The position numbers were made by a program, and so were the translations under genes. A stretch of DNA of 64,000 nt, taken from assembly GCA_013314735.1 (NCBI GenBank), contig JABUFD010000002.1, positions 682,001 to 746,000 on the forward strand, read 5' to 3'. Positions 16,728-24,481 of the stretch are shown here, piece by piece (positions within the stretch are counted from its first letter, which is position 1; the number at the start of each line of letters is the position of its first letter). Origin of the DNA: Anaerolineae bacterium (GTDB lineage: Bacteria; Chloroflexota; Anaerolineae; Anaerolineales; Anaerolineaceae). The notes below the pieces were generated by a model. The model did no database searches and was not told the DNA's origin. It worked only from the letters and a program-made list of their open reading frames with translations.

Positions 16728-17762
16728 ATGTTGGATACATTGTTGCAAAATACCTGGTTCCTCGTTATCGGCGGGATCCTATCCATCGCGCTGCTGGTGT
16801 ACAGTGCTGATGTCGCGGTGGGAAAACTGACCGGCCTGGCGGGATTTTTCCGCCTGTCCACCACCTTTGTGGGGGTGACAGTGGTTTCGTTGGCGACCAG
16901 TATCCCCGAAATCGCCTCGCATTTTACTGCCTCAGCCGGCATCCTCAGCGGGGTGCTCGATTACGAGGTCAGTTCGGCGGTGGTGCTGGGCGCCAATATT
17001 GGCTCCGATGTGATCCAGCAGACCCTGATCATGGCGATCGTGATCTTCATCGCCGGGAAGCTGACCTTCAAGCGCTACTTCCTGTGGAAGACGATGATCC
17101 CGATGATTGTCACCACCCTGATGTGCATCATCCTCGGTGTGGATGGCATCTATTCCCGCATCGACGGCGCGATCCTGTTCGGCACCTTCCTGGTGTATAC
17201 GCTCTTCCTCTATTTTGACGAGCGCAAACATTACAAAGAGGAAGACCACGGCTTCACCCCCGAAGGCGAAACCCCGCCCGGGGTGCCGAAAACCGCCAAA
17301 GAAGCCTGGATTTACGCCCTGATCGCCGTGGTGGCAATGTGCTTTACCATCATCAGTGCGATGATGACGCTCCAAATCACCGAGGTGGTGGTGGCGAAAA
17401 CTGGTGTCGGCGGATCACTGATCGGTGTGGTGACGCTTGGCATTGCTTCGGCTCTGCCGGAATTCATCACTGCTGTGTCCGGTATCCGTAAGGGTGATAC
17501 CGGTATCCCGCTGGGAACCCTGGTGGGCAGCAACATCACCAACCCGCTGGTCGCCATCGGCGGCGGCGCGTTGATCTCCACCTACTGGGTGCCCGGCCCG
17601 TTGGTCAAATGGGACCTGCCGTGGGAAACGATCACCGGTGCGATCCTGTGGGCGGTGCTGTGGTTCAGCAAGGGAAAAGCCGGCAAGCCGATTGCCATTT
17701 ACCTGACTATTCTGTACTTTATCTACGTCACCACCCGCGCCGTATTCTTCGGGGTGGACTGA
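16728..17762 (+). CDS. Sodium/calcium exchanger family (CaCA) membrane protein
   Basis: A 344-aa cation antiporter with two inverted halves. The alpha-1 repeat is VVSLATSIPEIASHFTAS with the ion-binding Glu, followed by GANIGSDVIQQTL. The alpha-2 repeat is LGIASALPEFITAVSG followed by TLVGSNITNPLVAIGG. About ten helices flank a cytoplasmic acidic loop at 165-195 (DERKHYKEEDHGFTPEGETPP). GGAGAG precedes the ATG at 16728. The family exchanges calcium or other cations for sodium or protons. A strong promoter and a long structured leader indicate post-initiation control. A clear terminator follows. Confidence 0.9.
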   Translation: MLDTLLQNTWFLVIGGILSIALLVYSADVAVGKLTGLAGFFRLSTTFVGVTVVSLATSIPEIASHFTASAGILSGVLDYEVSSAVVLGANIGSDVIQQTLIMAIVIFIAGKLTFKRYFLWKTMIPMIVTTLMCIILGVDGIYSRIDGAILFGTFLVYTLFLYFDERKHYKEEDHGFTPEGETPPGVPKTAKEAWIYALIAVVAMCFTIISAMMTLQITEVVVAKTGVGGSLIGVVTLGIASALPEFITAVSGIRKGDTGIPLGTLVGSNITNPLVAIGGGALISTYWVPGPLVKWDLPWETITGAILWAVLWFSKGKAGKPIAIYLTILYFIYVTTRAVFFGVD

Positions 17763-17777
17763 ACCAGGAAATCATCC

Positions 17778-17793
17778 CTGTGCCGCGGCACAG
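17778..17793. repeat. 16-bp perfect palindrome
   Basis: CTGTGCCGCGGCACAG lies between the exchanger stop and its terminator. It may be part of the 3' structure. Confidence 0.4.
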
Positions 17794-17802
17794 CTTGATT
17801 CC

Positions 17803-17839
17803 ACGCCCCCACCCGACCCGGCTGGGGGCGTTGCTTTTT
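17803..17839 (+). terminator. Rho-independent terminator after the exchanger
   Basis: ACGCCCCCA (17803-17811) pairs with TGGGGGCGT (17823-17831). TGC and five T residues follow. Confidence 0.8.
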
Positions 17840-17890
17840 AACCGGCCGTGCGCATATGAAAATTTTTTACCCGGTTGAGATGGCTGCTTT

Positions 17891-17896
17891 TATAAT
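17891..17896 (+). promoter_or_regulatory. -10 box TATAAT before the URO-D-family gene
   Basis: TATAAT at 17891-17896 lies 59 nt before the ATG at 17956, with a weak TTACCC about 18 nt upstream. GGAGGTG at 17942 is the ribosome-binding site. Confidence 0.45.
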
Positions 17897-17955
17897 GAAT
17901 ATGGTTTCGAGTGTTCGCCATCATTTACCATCATTCACCATGGAGGTGTACCGAC

Positions 17956-19038
17956 ATGTCCCAGAACGCACAACTCACCAGCAAGGAGCGTGTCCGTTTG
18001 GCGTTTTCCCACCAGGAGCCGGATCGGGTGCCGATCAATTACCTGTGCAATCCGGGGATCGATGCCCGTCTGAAGCGGCATTTCGGCCTGGCAGCGGGCG
18101 ATGATGAGGGTTTGCGCCTGGCGCTGAAGGTGGATTTTCGTTCCGTTAACCCACCCTACACCGGCCCGGAATTATTCCCGCAGCTGCCGGAGCGATTGGT
18201 GGATTTATGGGGTGTCCACATGCGCTACATCGAGCACGAATCCGGTGGGTATTGGGATTACTGCGATTTCCCCCTGAAGGACGCTGACCTGGAGGCGGTG
18301 TTGAATTACCCCATGCCCAACCCCGATCACTATGATTACCAGGCTGCCGCCGTGCAGGCGGCGCATTACCAATCCTACTGGGTGACCACCGGTGGCGCCG
18401 GTACAGGGGATATCATCAACCGCACCAGCATGTTCCGCGGAATGGAGCAGGTGCTGGTGGACCTGATCTCAGATAATGAGGCCTGCCTGGCGTTCATGGA
18501 TCGGCGCATGAAGATTGAACTGGAAATCCTGGCGCGTACGCTGGAGGCGGCACGCGGCAGGATCGATATGGTGTGGCTGGGCGAAGACCTGGGCACGCAG
18601 AAAAGCCCGATGATCTCCAAGCGCCTGTACCGCAAGCACCTGCGCCCGCGCCATCAGCAATATATTGATATAGCCAAAAGCTTCGGTTTGCCGGTGATCG
18701 TGCACACCTGCGGTTCCTCTTCGTGGGCGTACGAGGATTTCATCGAAATGGGTGTGGACGCGGTCGATACCCTCCAGCCAGAGGCAGCGGAGATGTCCCC
18801 TGCCTACCTGAAAGCAACCTTCGGTGGGCGGTTGGCGTTCCACGGTTGTATTTCCACCGCGGGTGCGCTGGCCTACGGCAGCGTGGAAGATGTGCGCCGT
18901 GATGTGCATGACACCCTGGCAGTGATGATGCCGGGCGGGGGCTATGCCCTGGCACCCACGCACCAGATCCAGGACAACTCACCTACTGAGAATGTACTCG
19001 CGATGTACGAGTCCGCGCTGGTGTTCGGGCGGTATTAA
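17956..19038 (+). CDS. Uroporphyrinogen decarboxylase family protein
   Basis: A 360-aa TIM-barrel protein of the URO-D superfamily. Recognisable parts are the N-terminal TSKERVRLAFSHQEPDRVPIN, the central MVWLGEDLGTQKSPMIS, and IVHTCGSSSWAYEDFIEMGVDAVDTLQP with LAFHGCISTAGAL. These features are typical of the family branch that includes corrinoid methyltransferases rather than true HemE, which carries a different N-terminal RQAGR motif absent here. No corrinoid protein is adjacent, so the acceptor is unknown. The start is fixed by GGAGGTG 8 nt upstream of the ATG. Confidence 0.85.
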   Translation: MSQNAQLTSKERVRLAFSHQEPDRVPINYLCNPGIDARLKRHFGLAAGDDEGLRLALKVDFRSVNPPYTGPELFPQLPERLVDLWGVHMRYIEHESGGYWDYCDFPLKDADLEAVLNYPMPNPDHYDYQAAAVQAAHYQSYWVTTGGAGTGDIINRTSMFRGMEQVLVDLISDNEACLAFMDRRMKIELEILARTLEAARGRIDMVWLGEDLGTQKSPMISKRLYRKHLRPRHQQYIDIAKSFGLPVIVHTCGSSSWAYEDFIEMGVDAVDTLQPEAAEMSPAYLKATFGGRLAFHGCISTAGALAYGSVEDVRRDVHDTLAVMMPGGGYALAPTHQIQDNSPTENVLAMYESALVFGRY

Positions 19039-19077
19039 TCCACGGCATCCAGCTTTCGGGATGGTATCGTTCAGGTA

Positions 19078-20376
19078 TTAATCTTCAAATCCGCCGCGCA
19101 GCAGCATGGCATCGATCACGCGCCGGACGGCGGAGTAATAGGCTGCCATGCGGCAATGAATACTGCGATCCACGTGAATGTGCCACATTTCATCAAAAGC
19201 GCGGTTGACGAGGGCTTCCAGGCGTTTGCGCACTGTTTTGCGCGTCCACCGGTAGGCCTGGATGTTCTGAACCCACTCAAAGTATGAGACAGTCACCCCG
19301 CCGGCATTGGCGAGTACGTCGGGGATGGCGGTGATGCCGCGATCGAACAGGATCATATCGGCTTTGGGGGTGACAGGGCCGTTGGCGAGTTCGAGGATGA
19401 GGCGGGCCTGGATGTTGGCGGCATTGCTGCTGGTGATCACGTTTTCCAGCGCGGCAGGGGCGATAATTGCCACCGGCAGTTCCAGCAACTGCTCATTGCT
19501 GATGCGTTCCACCGCTCCTGGTTGATAGTTCACCACGGAACCGGTTTGTTGCTTGCAATCCAGCACAGCGAACGGATCGAGGCCGGCGGGGGTGTAGATG
19601 CCACCCTGTGAATCGGATACTGCCACCACCTTGTAGCCGCGCTGGTGGGCATGCCGCGCGAACCACGATCCGGCGTTGCCGAAGCCCTGGACTGCGATTG
19701 GGAGGCCGCTGCGCTCGATGTTGGTGAACTGTTTCCGCCAGCGTTCCAGCACGTCGATTCCGCCCAACCCGGTGGCTTCATCACGCCCTGGGGAACCGCC
19801 CAATGCGACCGGTTTGCCGGTGAACAGCGCGAAAGGGTTTTCCACGTTGCGGCCGGTGCGGTCGTATTCCTCCTGCACCGCGTCCATCATCCATGCCATG
19901 ATTTGCGCATTGGTATTGACATCCGGCGCGGGCACATCCACCCACGGGCCGATTTTGTCGGCGAGAAAGCGGCCATAGGCGCGGCTGAGGCGGCGCAGTT
20001 CGTTCTCGCTCAGCGTGCGCGGATCAACCACCACTCCGCCTTTTCCGCCGCCGTAGGGGATATCCATCACAGCGCATTTCCAGGTCATCCAGGTGGCCAG
20101 GGCGCGTACTTCATCGGCGGTAACCCCGGGATGGTATCGGATGCCGCCCTTGTAGGGTCCGCGCACGTTGTTGTGCTGTACCCGGTAGGCGGTAAAGCGG
20201 CGGATGCTGCCATTGTCCATGGCAATTTCCAGCGTGGTTTCATAAAAGTGGTCCGGCCGCCGCAGGCGCTGCAGCGCCTGCTCAAAGGCAGCCTCGCGTT
20301 TTGTGTAGAGCGGGCGCAGCAGGCTGGCAACGTGTTCCAGTTGTTCCAGCGCATTGTGGTAGGGATTGATCTGCAT
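19078..20376 (-). CDS. gdhA: Glutamate (Glu/Leu/Phe/Val) dehydrogenase
   Basis: A 432-aa dehydrogenase that interconverts glutamate and 2-oxoglutarate with ammonia. The substrate pocket is NVRGPYKGGIRYHPGV, and the catalytic Lys lies in MTWKCAVMDIPYGGGKGG (about residues 97-114). The Rossmann domain starts at PIAVQGFGNAGSW near 225. The C-terminus LANAGGVTVSYFEWVQN fits bacterial and archaeal hexameric GDH. Its start has AGGAG in AGGAGCTCAGG before the ATG at 20376. It is monocistronic and convergent with the URO-D gene. Specificity for Glu over branched amino acids is inferred from the family. Confidence 0.93.
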   Translation of the reverse strand: MQINPYHNALEQLEHVASLLRPLYTKREAAFEQALQRLRRPDHFYETTLEIAMDNGSIRRFTAYRVQHNNVRGPYKGGIRYHPGVTADEVRALATWMTWKCAVMDIPYGGGKGGVVVDPRTLSENELRRLSRAYGRFLADKIGPWVDVPAPDVNTNAQIMAWMMDAVQEEYDRTGRNVENPFALFTGKPVALGGSPGRDEATGLGGIDVLERWRKQFTNIERSGLPIAVQGFGNAGSWFARHAHQRGYKVVAVSDSQGGIYTPAGLDPFAVLDCKQQTGSVVNYQPGAVERISNEQLLELPVAIIAPAALENVITSSNAANIQARLILELANGPVTPKADMILFDRGITAIPDVLANAGGVTVSYFEWVQNIQAYRWTRKTVRKRLEALVNRAFDEMWHIHVDRSIHCRMAAYYSAVRRVIDAMLLRGGFED

Positions 20377-21124
20377 CCTGAGCTCCTTTCCTGGTGATTG
20401 GTATGCGAATGCCTGTAACCTGTCCTGATACAGCGGAGCGATGTTGCATAAGGGTATGACCGGAATGTGAATGGGAGGGTCTCGATGATGGTGGGGACAG
20501 GCCAGAGGACTTCCTTTAATTGTACAGAATCTGGCGATGAATGTGAACTTTTTTTAAAGATGTTCAGACAGGTTGATACTTCTCGCTTACGAAATCCAGG
20601 ATTTTGCGGTATCACCTCTGCTTTGCGTTGACCAAACTCCGAGACGCGCGGCAGCCGCCGGGTTATCTGAATTTTAATCCGTACAGGTTGTTAAATAGAG
20701 GGGACTGCCCTCTTTCGCTAGGGGCAGTCCGCTCAAACAAGAATCCTTCTTTCTCTTGGCTAATCACGCCATTGAGATTATTCCTACATTCATTCGATCC
20801 ATGATCAGTATCAGTATCAATATCGCACGGACCGGGTGCCACAGTGCCTCAACAAATGCTGATGTTTCGTACGTTATCTACAAGAAAACCGACCGGTTGA
20901 GTGCAATCAGTCGGTTTCGCTGTTTGCTCCCTGTACGTCTAAGCCGTTTCCTAGAAACCGGCAGCGACCAGACTCAACGTACAGATCATCACATCTTCTT
21001 TGCATGTCGTATTGTGTAGAATTCTTTACCCTGTGGTACTGCAATTATACACGATTTTGGGTTCCTCATATCTTAAAAATAGTTAAGAATCAATCACCCT
21101 GACAGAATTGATAGGCAACCGGCT
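20377..21124. other. 748-nt AT-richer intergenic region without a supported gene
   Basis: It contains a 9-bp hairpin (20702-20730), an 8-bp hairpin (about 20884-20918, ACCGAC/GTCGGT) and a TCTTAA/TTAAGA pair near 21072-21089. The frame at 20756-21019 has no start signal and an unusual composition. The region could be a remnant of transferred DNA. Confidence 0.45.
20702..20730. repeat. 9-bp perfect stem-loop
   Basis: GGACTGCCC at 20702-20710 pairs with GGGCAGTCC at 20722-20730 around an 11-nt loop. No T-run follows. Confidence 0.45.
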
Positions 21125-22558
21125 TCAAGGGATGGCAGTCCATCGCGGCGGCGTTTTGGGTGCCGGATGGCGGCCGTAGAACAGGTCATCGGCCCACAGC
21201 GCGGCGCGGCGGAAAGCGGGCGAGCGGCGGATGCCGTCGCGGATGCGGTTGTGGAGCCAGTGGTCGGCATGCGCGTAGGGGCACACCGCCAGGCAGCGTG
21301 CGCAATCGGTGCCGACGCGCGCCCAATATTCATAGCAGGCGGCCTGGTCGATCTGCCAGCGCAGTACGCCGTTGATCTCGGTGCGCTCGCCGGTGGGGAT
21401 GGCACGGCTGGGGCAGTTCTCGGCGCATTTTTTACAGATGGCGCAGAAATCAAACACACTTTCATCGGGTTGGTAATGGTGCGGGATCAGTTTCAGATCG
21501 GTGGTGACCACACCGATGCGCACGCGCGGACCCTGGCGCGGGGTGAGAAGCAACCCCATGCGCCCAATCTCGCCCAGTCCGGCATCACGCGCCACCAGGG
21601 GGCAGATCACGCGGTAATTGCCGTCGATGTGGGCACGGGCGTTGTAGCCCATGCGGCGCAGGGCTTCCGCCAGCTGCACCGCCACCGCCCCGGCGTTCAG
21701 GTATTGCTGCGCCGATTCGAGTGTGACCGGCTGACGTGGGGCGGGCTGGATGTTTTCCAGCGCCATCTCAACCGTGAAGGCAATCGCATAGGTGTGGGGC
21801 AGGTCTATTGCGGCGCCCCATTCGCCCGGGCCGCGCCCGATGTGGGAATAGATGTGGTACGGCTGCAGGCGGGTGATACCGGCATCGAGCGCGCCGTAAT
21901 GGCGCGCCAGTGCCAGAACGTAGGCGCTGGCAGCCGCCGGGTCCAGCGGGATGCGTTCCGCGGCCGGGGGGCCTTCCGCCAGCGCGCCCAGTTGTGCGAC
22001 TGTGCTGAAACTGGCTTCCGCGGCAGCGTTCAACAATGGATTGGTAAGAGGTGAATTCGGCGCCAGCAGCCCGGGCAGGCGGCGGATGCGGTCATCCACC
22101 GCGCGGTGTTCGGGGTGCAGGGCATAGTAGGCTTCAAAACGCTCGCTGCCCGGCTCCAGCCGCATGCGCGCGAACATGATCGTGCGCTCGTCGATCGTGC
22201 GCTCGTCGATCGTGCGCTCGTTGATCGTGCGCTCGTTGATCGTGCGCTCGTTGATCTGTTTGTTTGGCAATGGCAGCGTTTTATTGATGCGGCGCGCTGG
22301 CAGGAAAAAGATCACAATCCCGGCCAGCAGGAGCGCTGCGAGCAGCACCAGGGCGGCAGTTTGCAGGGGCAGGCCGGCAAATACCAGCGCTGCCAGCGGC
22401 AGGGCCGCCAGGCTGCACAGCAGGGCCGTACGCGCGGCACGGGTTTCCCTTTCCCGGTAAGATACCACGGCAAACCAGACGCACAGCCCGGCACTGCTGA
22501 ATGCCGCGGCTGCCAGGAGGATGGGCGGTAGGAAGCGGATCACCAGAGGCCCCGGCAC
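21125..22558 (-). CDS. Membrane-anchored reductive-dehalogenase-like iron-sulfur protein
   Basis: A 477-aa protein with two or three N-terminal membrane helices (about 5-30, 42-62 and 64-88), then a soluble domain like the catalytic part of reductive dehalogenases and epoxyqueuosine reductase. Two 4Fe-4S motifs lie near the C-terminus: CAICKKCAENCP and DCARCLAVCP with an upstream Cys. The central GLGEIGRMGLLLTPRQGPRVRIG is typical of the cobamide-binding region. There is no Tat signal, unlike respiratory RdhA. Residues about 96-125 are five I(N/D)ERT units encoded by a 15-bp tandem repeat, forming a linker between membrane and catalytic parts. The GTG start at 22558 overlaps the kinase gene by 19 nt. 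Substrate is unknown. Confidence 0.78.
   Translation of the reverse strand: MPGPLVIRFLPPILLAAAAFSSAGLCVWFAVVSYRERETRAARTALLCSLAALPLAALVFAGLPLQTAALVLLAALLLAGIVIFFLPARRINKTLPLPNKQINERTINERTINERTIDERTIDERTIMFARMRLEPGSERFEAYYALHPEHRAVDDRIRRLPGLLAPNSPLTNPLLNAAAEASFSTVAQLGALAEGPPAAERIPLDPAAASAYVLALARHYGALDAGITRLQPYHIYSHIGRGPGEWGAAIDLPHTYAIAFTVEMALENIQPAPRQPVTLESAQQYLNAGAVAVQLAEALRRMGYNARAHIDGNYRVICPLVARDAGLGEIGRMGLLLTPRQGPRVRIGVVTTDLKLIPHHYQPDESVFDFCAICKKCAENCPSRAIPTGERTEINGVLRWQIDQAACYEYWARVGTDCARCLAVCPYAHADHWLHNRIRDGIRRSPAFRRAALWADDLFYGRHPAPKTPPRWTAIP
22181..22255 (-). repeat. Five 15-bp tandem repeats inside the RdhA-like gene
   Basis: CGTGCGCTCGTCGAT occurs twice (22181, 22196) and CGTGCGCTCGTTGAT three times (22211, 22226, 22241). 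Being a multiple of three, copy-number changes keep the frame and only alter linker length. Confidence 0.95.
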
Positions 22559-23448
22559 AGGGCGGCCGCCCCCACCAATGCGGCATGATAGCGGAAATGG
22601 GCGCGCTCAATGCGGGTGCGCTGCCACGGAACCAACCCGCACTGCGCCCGTACCTGCGCTTCCATCTGCGGCAGGAACAGGTCGAAACTTTCCATCACCC
22701 CTCCGCCGAGGGCGATCACCTGCGGTACAAAGTGGGTTACCAGGTTGGCGATGCCCACCCCCAGCAGGCGGCCTTCCTCAGCCACCGCCGAGAGCGCGGC
22801 AGGATCACCCTGCCGGGCGGCAGCGCAGATTTCCTTCACCGTCCAGGGGCTGTGCGGGTATTGTTCACGCCAGCGGCGGGTCATGGCGGTGCCGCTGGCC
22901 AACACTTCCCAGCAGCCGCGCGCGCCGCAGAAGCACAGCGGTGCGCATGGATCGAGGTCGATTACCTGGTGGCCGCTTTCGCCGTGGGCATCACCTGCGC
23001 CGCGCAGCACCTGCCCGTTCAGCACCACCCCGCAGCCGATGCCGGTGGAAATGGTCAGGTAGACGAAACTGGTTGTCCCCCGGCCGGCTCCCCAGGCGGC
23101 TTCACCCACCGCGGCGGCGACCGCGTCGTTATCGGCATAAGCCGGCACCCCCAATTGATGCTGCAAGGCCGGTGTTAACGCCTGACCGCTCCAGTTGGGC
23201 AGGAAGGCGTTTACGCCCAATATCCCGGTGGTGGGATTGACAGGGCCCGTTACCGCCGCGCCTACCGCTTCCAGGCGGATGCCGCGGGATGAACAAATCC
23301 CATTCAATGCCCCGGCAATGCGCTCGATTTCTTCATCAAATGCAGCCGAAGGATCCGTTGCCCAATTTTGTGAATCGAGCAATTCCCCCCCATCACTCAC
23401 CACACCCACGGCGATCTTGGTGCCTCCGATATCGATTGCACCCAGCAT
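22540..23448 (-). CDS. ROK-family sugar kinase, probably N-acylmannosamine/glucokinase type
   Basis: A 302-aa ROK kinase. The ATP site is AIDIGGTKIAVGVV at residues 4-17. The catalytic Asp lies in PAYADNDAVAAAVGE (about 105). The GHQVIDLD segment and the zinc motif CFCGARGCWE (about 168-177) follow. ATG 23448 comes 1 nt after the nanE stop, so the pair is translationally linked. With NanE upstream, phosphorylation of N-acetylmannosamine or a related amino sugar is the likely role, although many ROK kinases use glucose. The gene end overlaps the RdhA-like gene. Confidence 0.88.
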   Translation of the reverse strand: MLGAIDIGGTKIAVGVVSDGGELLDSQNWATDPSAAFDEEIERIAGALNGICSSRGIRLEAVGAAVTGPVNPTTGILGVNAFLPNWSGQALTPALQHQLGVPAYADNDAVAAAVGEAAWGAGRGTTSFVYLTISTGIGCGVVLNGQVLRGAGDAHGESGHQVIDLDPCAPLCFCGARGCWEVLASGTAMTRRWREQYPHSPWTVKEICAAARQGDPAALSAVAEEGRLLGVGIANLVTHFVPQVIALGGGVMESFDLFLPQMEAQVRAQCGLVPWQRTRIERAHFRYHAALVGAAALCRGLW

Positions 23449-23449
23449 G

Positions 23450-24154
23450 TCAGCCCTCTTGCATCGCGCGCGCGAAGCGTTCGGCAATGGAACGTGGGCG
23501 GGTGATGGCACTGCCGACAGTGACCGCAAACGCCCCGCATGCCAGCATGCGAGCGGCTTCGGCGGGGGTTTCAATGCGCCCTTCCGCCACCACCGGCACG
23601 GCAACAGCCGCCGCCAGGCGTTCCACCAGGGAATAATCCGGTTTGGGGGCGCCCTGCGTGTATTCGGTATACCCGGAAAGGGTGGTGGCAATGAAATCCG
23701 CCCCGGCTTCGGCGGCGGCGAGACCCTCTTCGAAGGTGGAAATATCGGCCATCACCAGGCAGCCGGTCTGCGCTTTGGCTGCCTGTATAAATGCCCCGGC
23801 ATCCATCCCCTCGGGGCGGGGACGGGCGGTGGCATCCAGCGCGATGATATCCGCGCCGGCTTCCGCCATCGCCAGCACAAGTGCCAGGGTGGGGGTGATG
23901 CGCACCGCGAAGCCCTCGATATCAAATTTGTATAAGCCGATCAGGGGTTTGTCAGTCACGGCGCGGATGGCGCGCACATGCGCCGGGCTGTTGGCGCGGA
24001 TGCCCACGGCCCCACCCAGCAATACCGACCGCGCCATGGCCACCATGACGGTGGTATCGTTCATCGGGTCCAGGTCGGCCCGGTAGGCATCCGGCTGCAC
24101 CGAAACGATCAACCCGCCTGCCAGCTGTTTTAAAATCGCCTGTGTATTGATCAT
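23450..24154 (-). CDS. nanE: N-acylglucosamine-6-phosphate 2-epimerase
   Basis: A 234-aa TIM-barrel epimerase converting N-acetylmannosamine-6-phosphate to N-acetylglucosamine-6-phosphate. Family motifs are GLIVSVQPDAYRADLDP, GAVGIRANSPAHVRAIR, ADIIALDATARPRPEG, LVMADISTFEEGLAA, and GRIETPAEAARMLACGAFAVTVGSAITRP. The ATG at 24154 is used; the extra leader from 24187 falls in an inverted repeat. It heads a three-gene unit with the ROK kinase and the RdhA-like gene. No sialate lyase (NanA) is in the window, so the sugar may arrive as ManNAc. Confidence 0.9.
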   Translation of the reverse strand: MINTQAILKQLAGGLIVSVQPDAYRADLDPMNDTTVMVAMARSVLLGGAVGIRANSPAHVRAIRAVTDKPLIGLYKFDIEGFAVRITPTLALVLAMAEAGADIIALDATARPRPEGMDAGAFIQAAKAQTGCLVMADISTFEEGLAAAEAGADFIATTLSGYTEYTQGAPKPDYSLVERLAAAVAVPVVAEGRIETPAEAARMLACGAFAVTVGSAITRPRSIAERFARAMQEG

Positions 24155-24170
24155 GTGTCGTCTTTCATCA

Positions 24171-24243
24171 AAACACCGCAAAGGCACAAAGAGCGCAAAG
24201 ATTAACTTTCTTTTCTTCGCGTACTTTGCGTCTTCGCGGTTAA
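24171..24243. repeat. Long imperfect inverted repeat between nanE and the ACP gene
   Basis: ACCGCAAAGGCACAAAGAGC (left) pairs with the complement of the right-hand block TACTTTGCGTCTTCGCGGT, with about 20 of 26 positions matching over the full arms. The interior is AT-rich (AACTTTCTTTTCTT). It resembles repetitive intergenic sequences seen in many environmental bacteria. Confidence 0.6.
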
Positions 24244-24249
24244 AAAAAT

Positions 24250-24480
24250 TTACAGCTTCTTTTGCACCAGGTCTGCCAGCGCGCCGACATCCGGCAGATT
24301 CATCACTTCCCAGTCCTCAAAGGTGACGCCGAAGTGATCTTCCACCGCCATCAGCAGGGTGACATGCGACATCGAATCCCAGCCGTCATAATCATCCGCG
24401 GTCATTGCGCGGGTGAGTTCGATGCTGTCATCTTCAAACACCATGCGGAATACTTCCGTCAATCCTTGCAATACATCCAT
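24250..24480 (-). CDS. Free-standing acyl carrier protein
   Basis: A 76-aa acyl carrier protein. The phosphopantetheine attachment Ser lies in GWDSMSH at about residue 36, within the usual four-helix frame (MAVEDHFGVTFEDWEVMNL). GGAGG, overlapping the stop of the ligase gene, lies just before the ATG at 24480, so the two are translationally coupled. This suggests that the AMP-forming ligase loads this carrier, or that both belong to one acyl-activation route separate from primary fatty acid synthesis. No ketosynthase or phosphopantetheinyl transferase is adjacent. Confidence 0.88.
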   Translation of the reverse strand: MDVLQGLTEVFRMVFEDDSIELTRAMTADDYDGWDSMSHVTLLMAVEDHFGVTFEDWEVMNLPDVGALADLVQKKL

Positions 24481-24481
24481 C

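Noticed and set aside
20756-21019. 87-codon frame in the large AT-richer gap
   Set aside because: It has no ribosome-binding site and no resemblance to a known protein, and it crosses a stem-loop.
22181-22255. Possible CRISPR or intergenic tandem repeat
   Set aside because: The 15-bp units are contiguous and lie in frame inside the RdhA-like gene, where they encode a protein linker.
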